Part shown: positions 61,730 to 64,000 of the stretch, piece by piece
How the letters are laid out: each line of letters starts with the position of its first letter
Numbering within the stretch: position 1 is the first letter of the stretch
Source: Xylophilus sp. GW821-FHT01B05
GTDB taxonomy: Bacteria > Pseudomonadota > Gammaproteobacteria > Burkholderiales > Burkholderiaceae_C
Direction of reading: 5' to 3'
Assembly: GCA_038961845.1 (NCBI GenBank)
Contig: CP152408.1
Span: 4,464,001 to 4,528,000 of the forward strand
DNA length: 64,000 nt
Program-made: the position numbers and the translations under genes
Notes under the pieces: generated by a model
What the model was told of the DNA's origin: nothing
What the model saw: only the letters and a program-made list of their open reading frames with translations
The model's database searches: none

Positions 61730-64000
<2,271 letters not shown>

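Overview
The window is a 64 kb stretch of a GC-rich betaproteobacterial chromosome, most likely of the family Comamonadaceae (Acidovorax/Simplicispira/Comamonas-like). The assignment rests on protein similarity recognised by eye (Bug/TctC receptors, 744-residue monomeric isocitrate dehydrogenase, 897-residue homodimeric AceE-type E1), on short intergenic repeats of a kind I associate with that family, and on the hrcA-nadK-recN and rapZ/mutY/mutM neighbourhoods. No database search was possible.

1-26.3 kb is one nearly complete flagellar cluster, cut at the left edge inside flgE. Its organisation resembles the lateral or Flag-2 type: flagellin, fliD-fliS-fliT-fliK-fliL-fliA-motA-motB in laf order, followed by flgM-flgN, plus fliEFGHIJ on one strand and fliMNPQR-flhBA on the other. 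It carries its own sigma-28, anti-sigma factor and motor. The divergent centre between fliE and fliM, where classical Flag-2 loci carry the sigma-54 activator lafK, has no such gene. On the fliE side it holds a strong sigma-70-type promoter, a perfect 19-bp palindrome lying across the promoter, and a cyclic-di-GMP-I (GEMM-I) riboswitch aptamer at the very 5' end of the predicted transcript. I rate this as the most interesting feature of the window.

26.4-41 kb is housekeeping: a CAU tRNA, hrcA divergent from nadK-recN-rapZ, then mutY, a dynamin-like GTPase and mutM on the minus strand. These are followed by a TPR protein, lolB, ispE, tRNA-Gln, prs, rplY and pth on the plus strand, and a 2[4Fe-4S] ferredoxin convergent to pth.

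41.2-53.2 kb reads as an accessory catabolic region for amino-acid derivatives: a dipeptide/oligopeptide-type ABC transporter (two permeases, two ATPases, a binding protein), an amidase, a LysR regulator bracketed by REP-like palindromes, an N-carbamoyl-D-amino-acid hydrolase, a Bug receptor and an N-acyl-D-amino-acid deacylase. 53.4-61.3 kb holds monomeric isocitrate dehydrogenase, then an Lrp-type regulator divergent from ACC deaminase (acdS), a second Bug receptor and an AceE-type E1. The E1 probably handles the 2-oxobutyrate released by AcdS. The right edge is the 3' end of a minus-strand rRNA operon (5S complete, 23S partial).

Four of the five convergent gene junctions overlap by exactly four bases through interlocked stop codons. 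Same-strand genes often overlap by ATGA/GTGA, so the region is very compact except at the flagellar control region, around the lysR gene and beside the rRNA operon.
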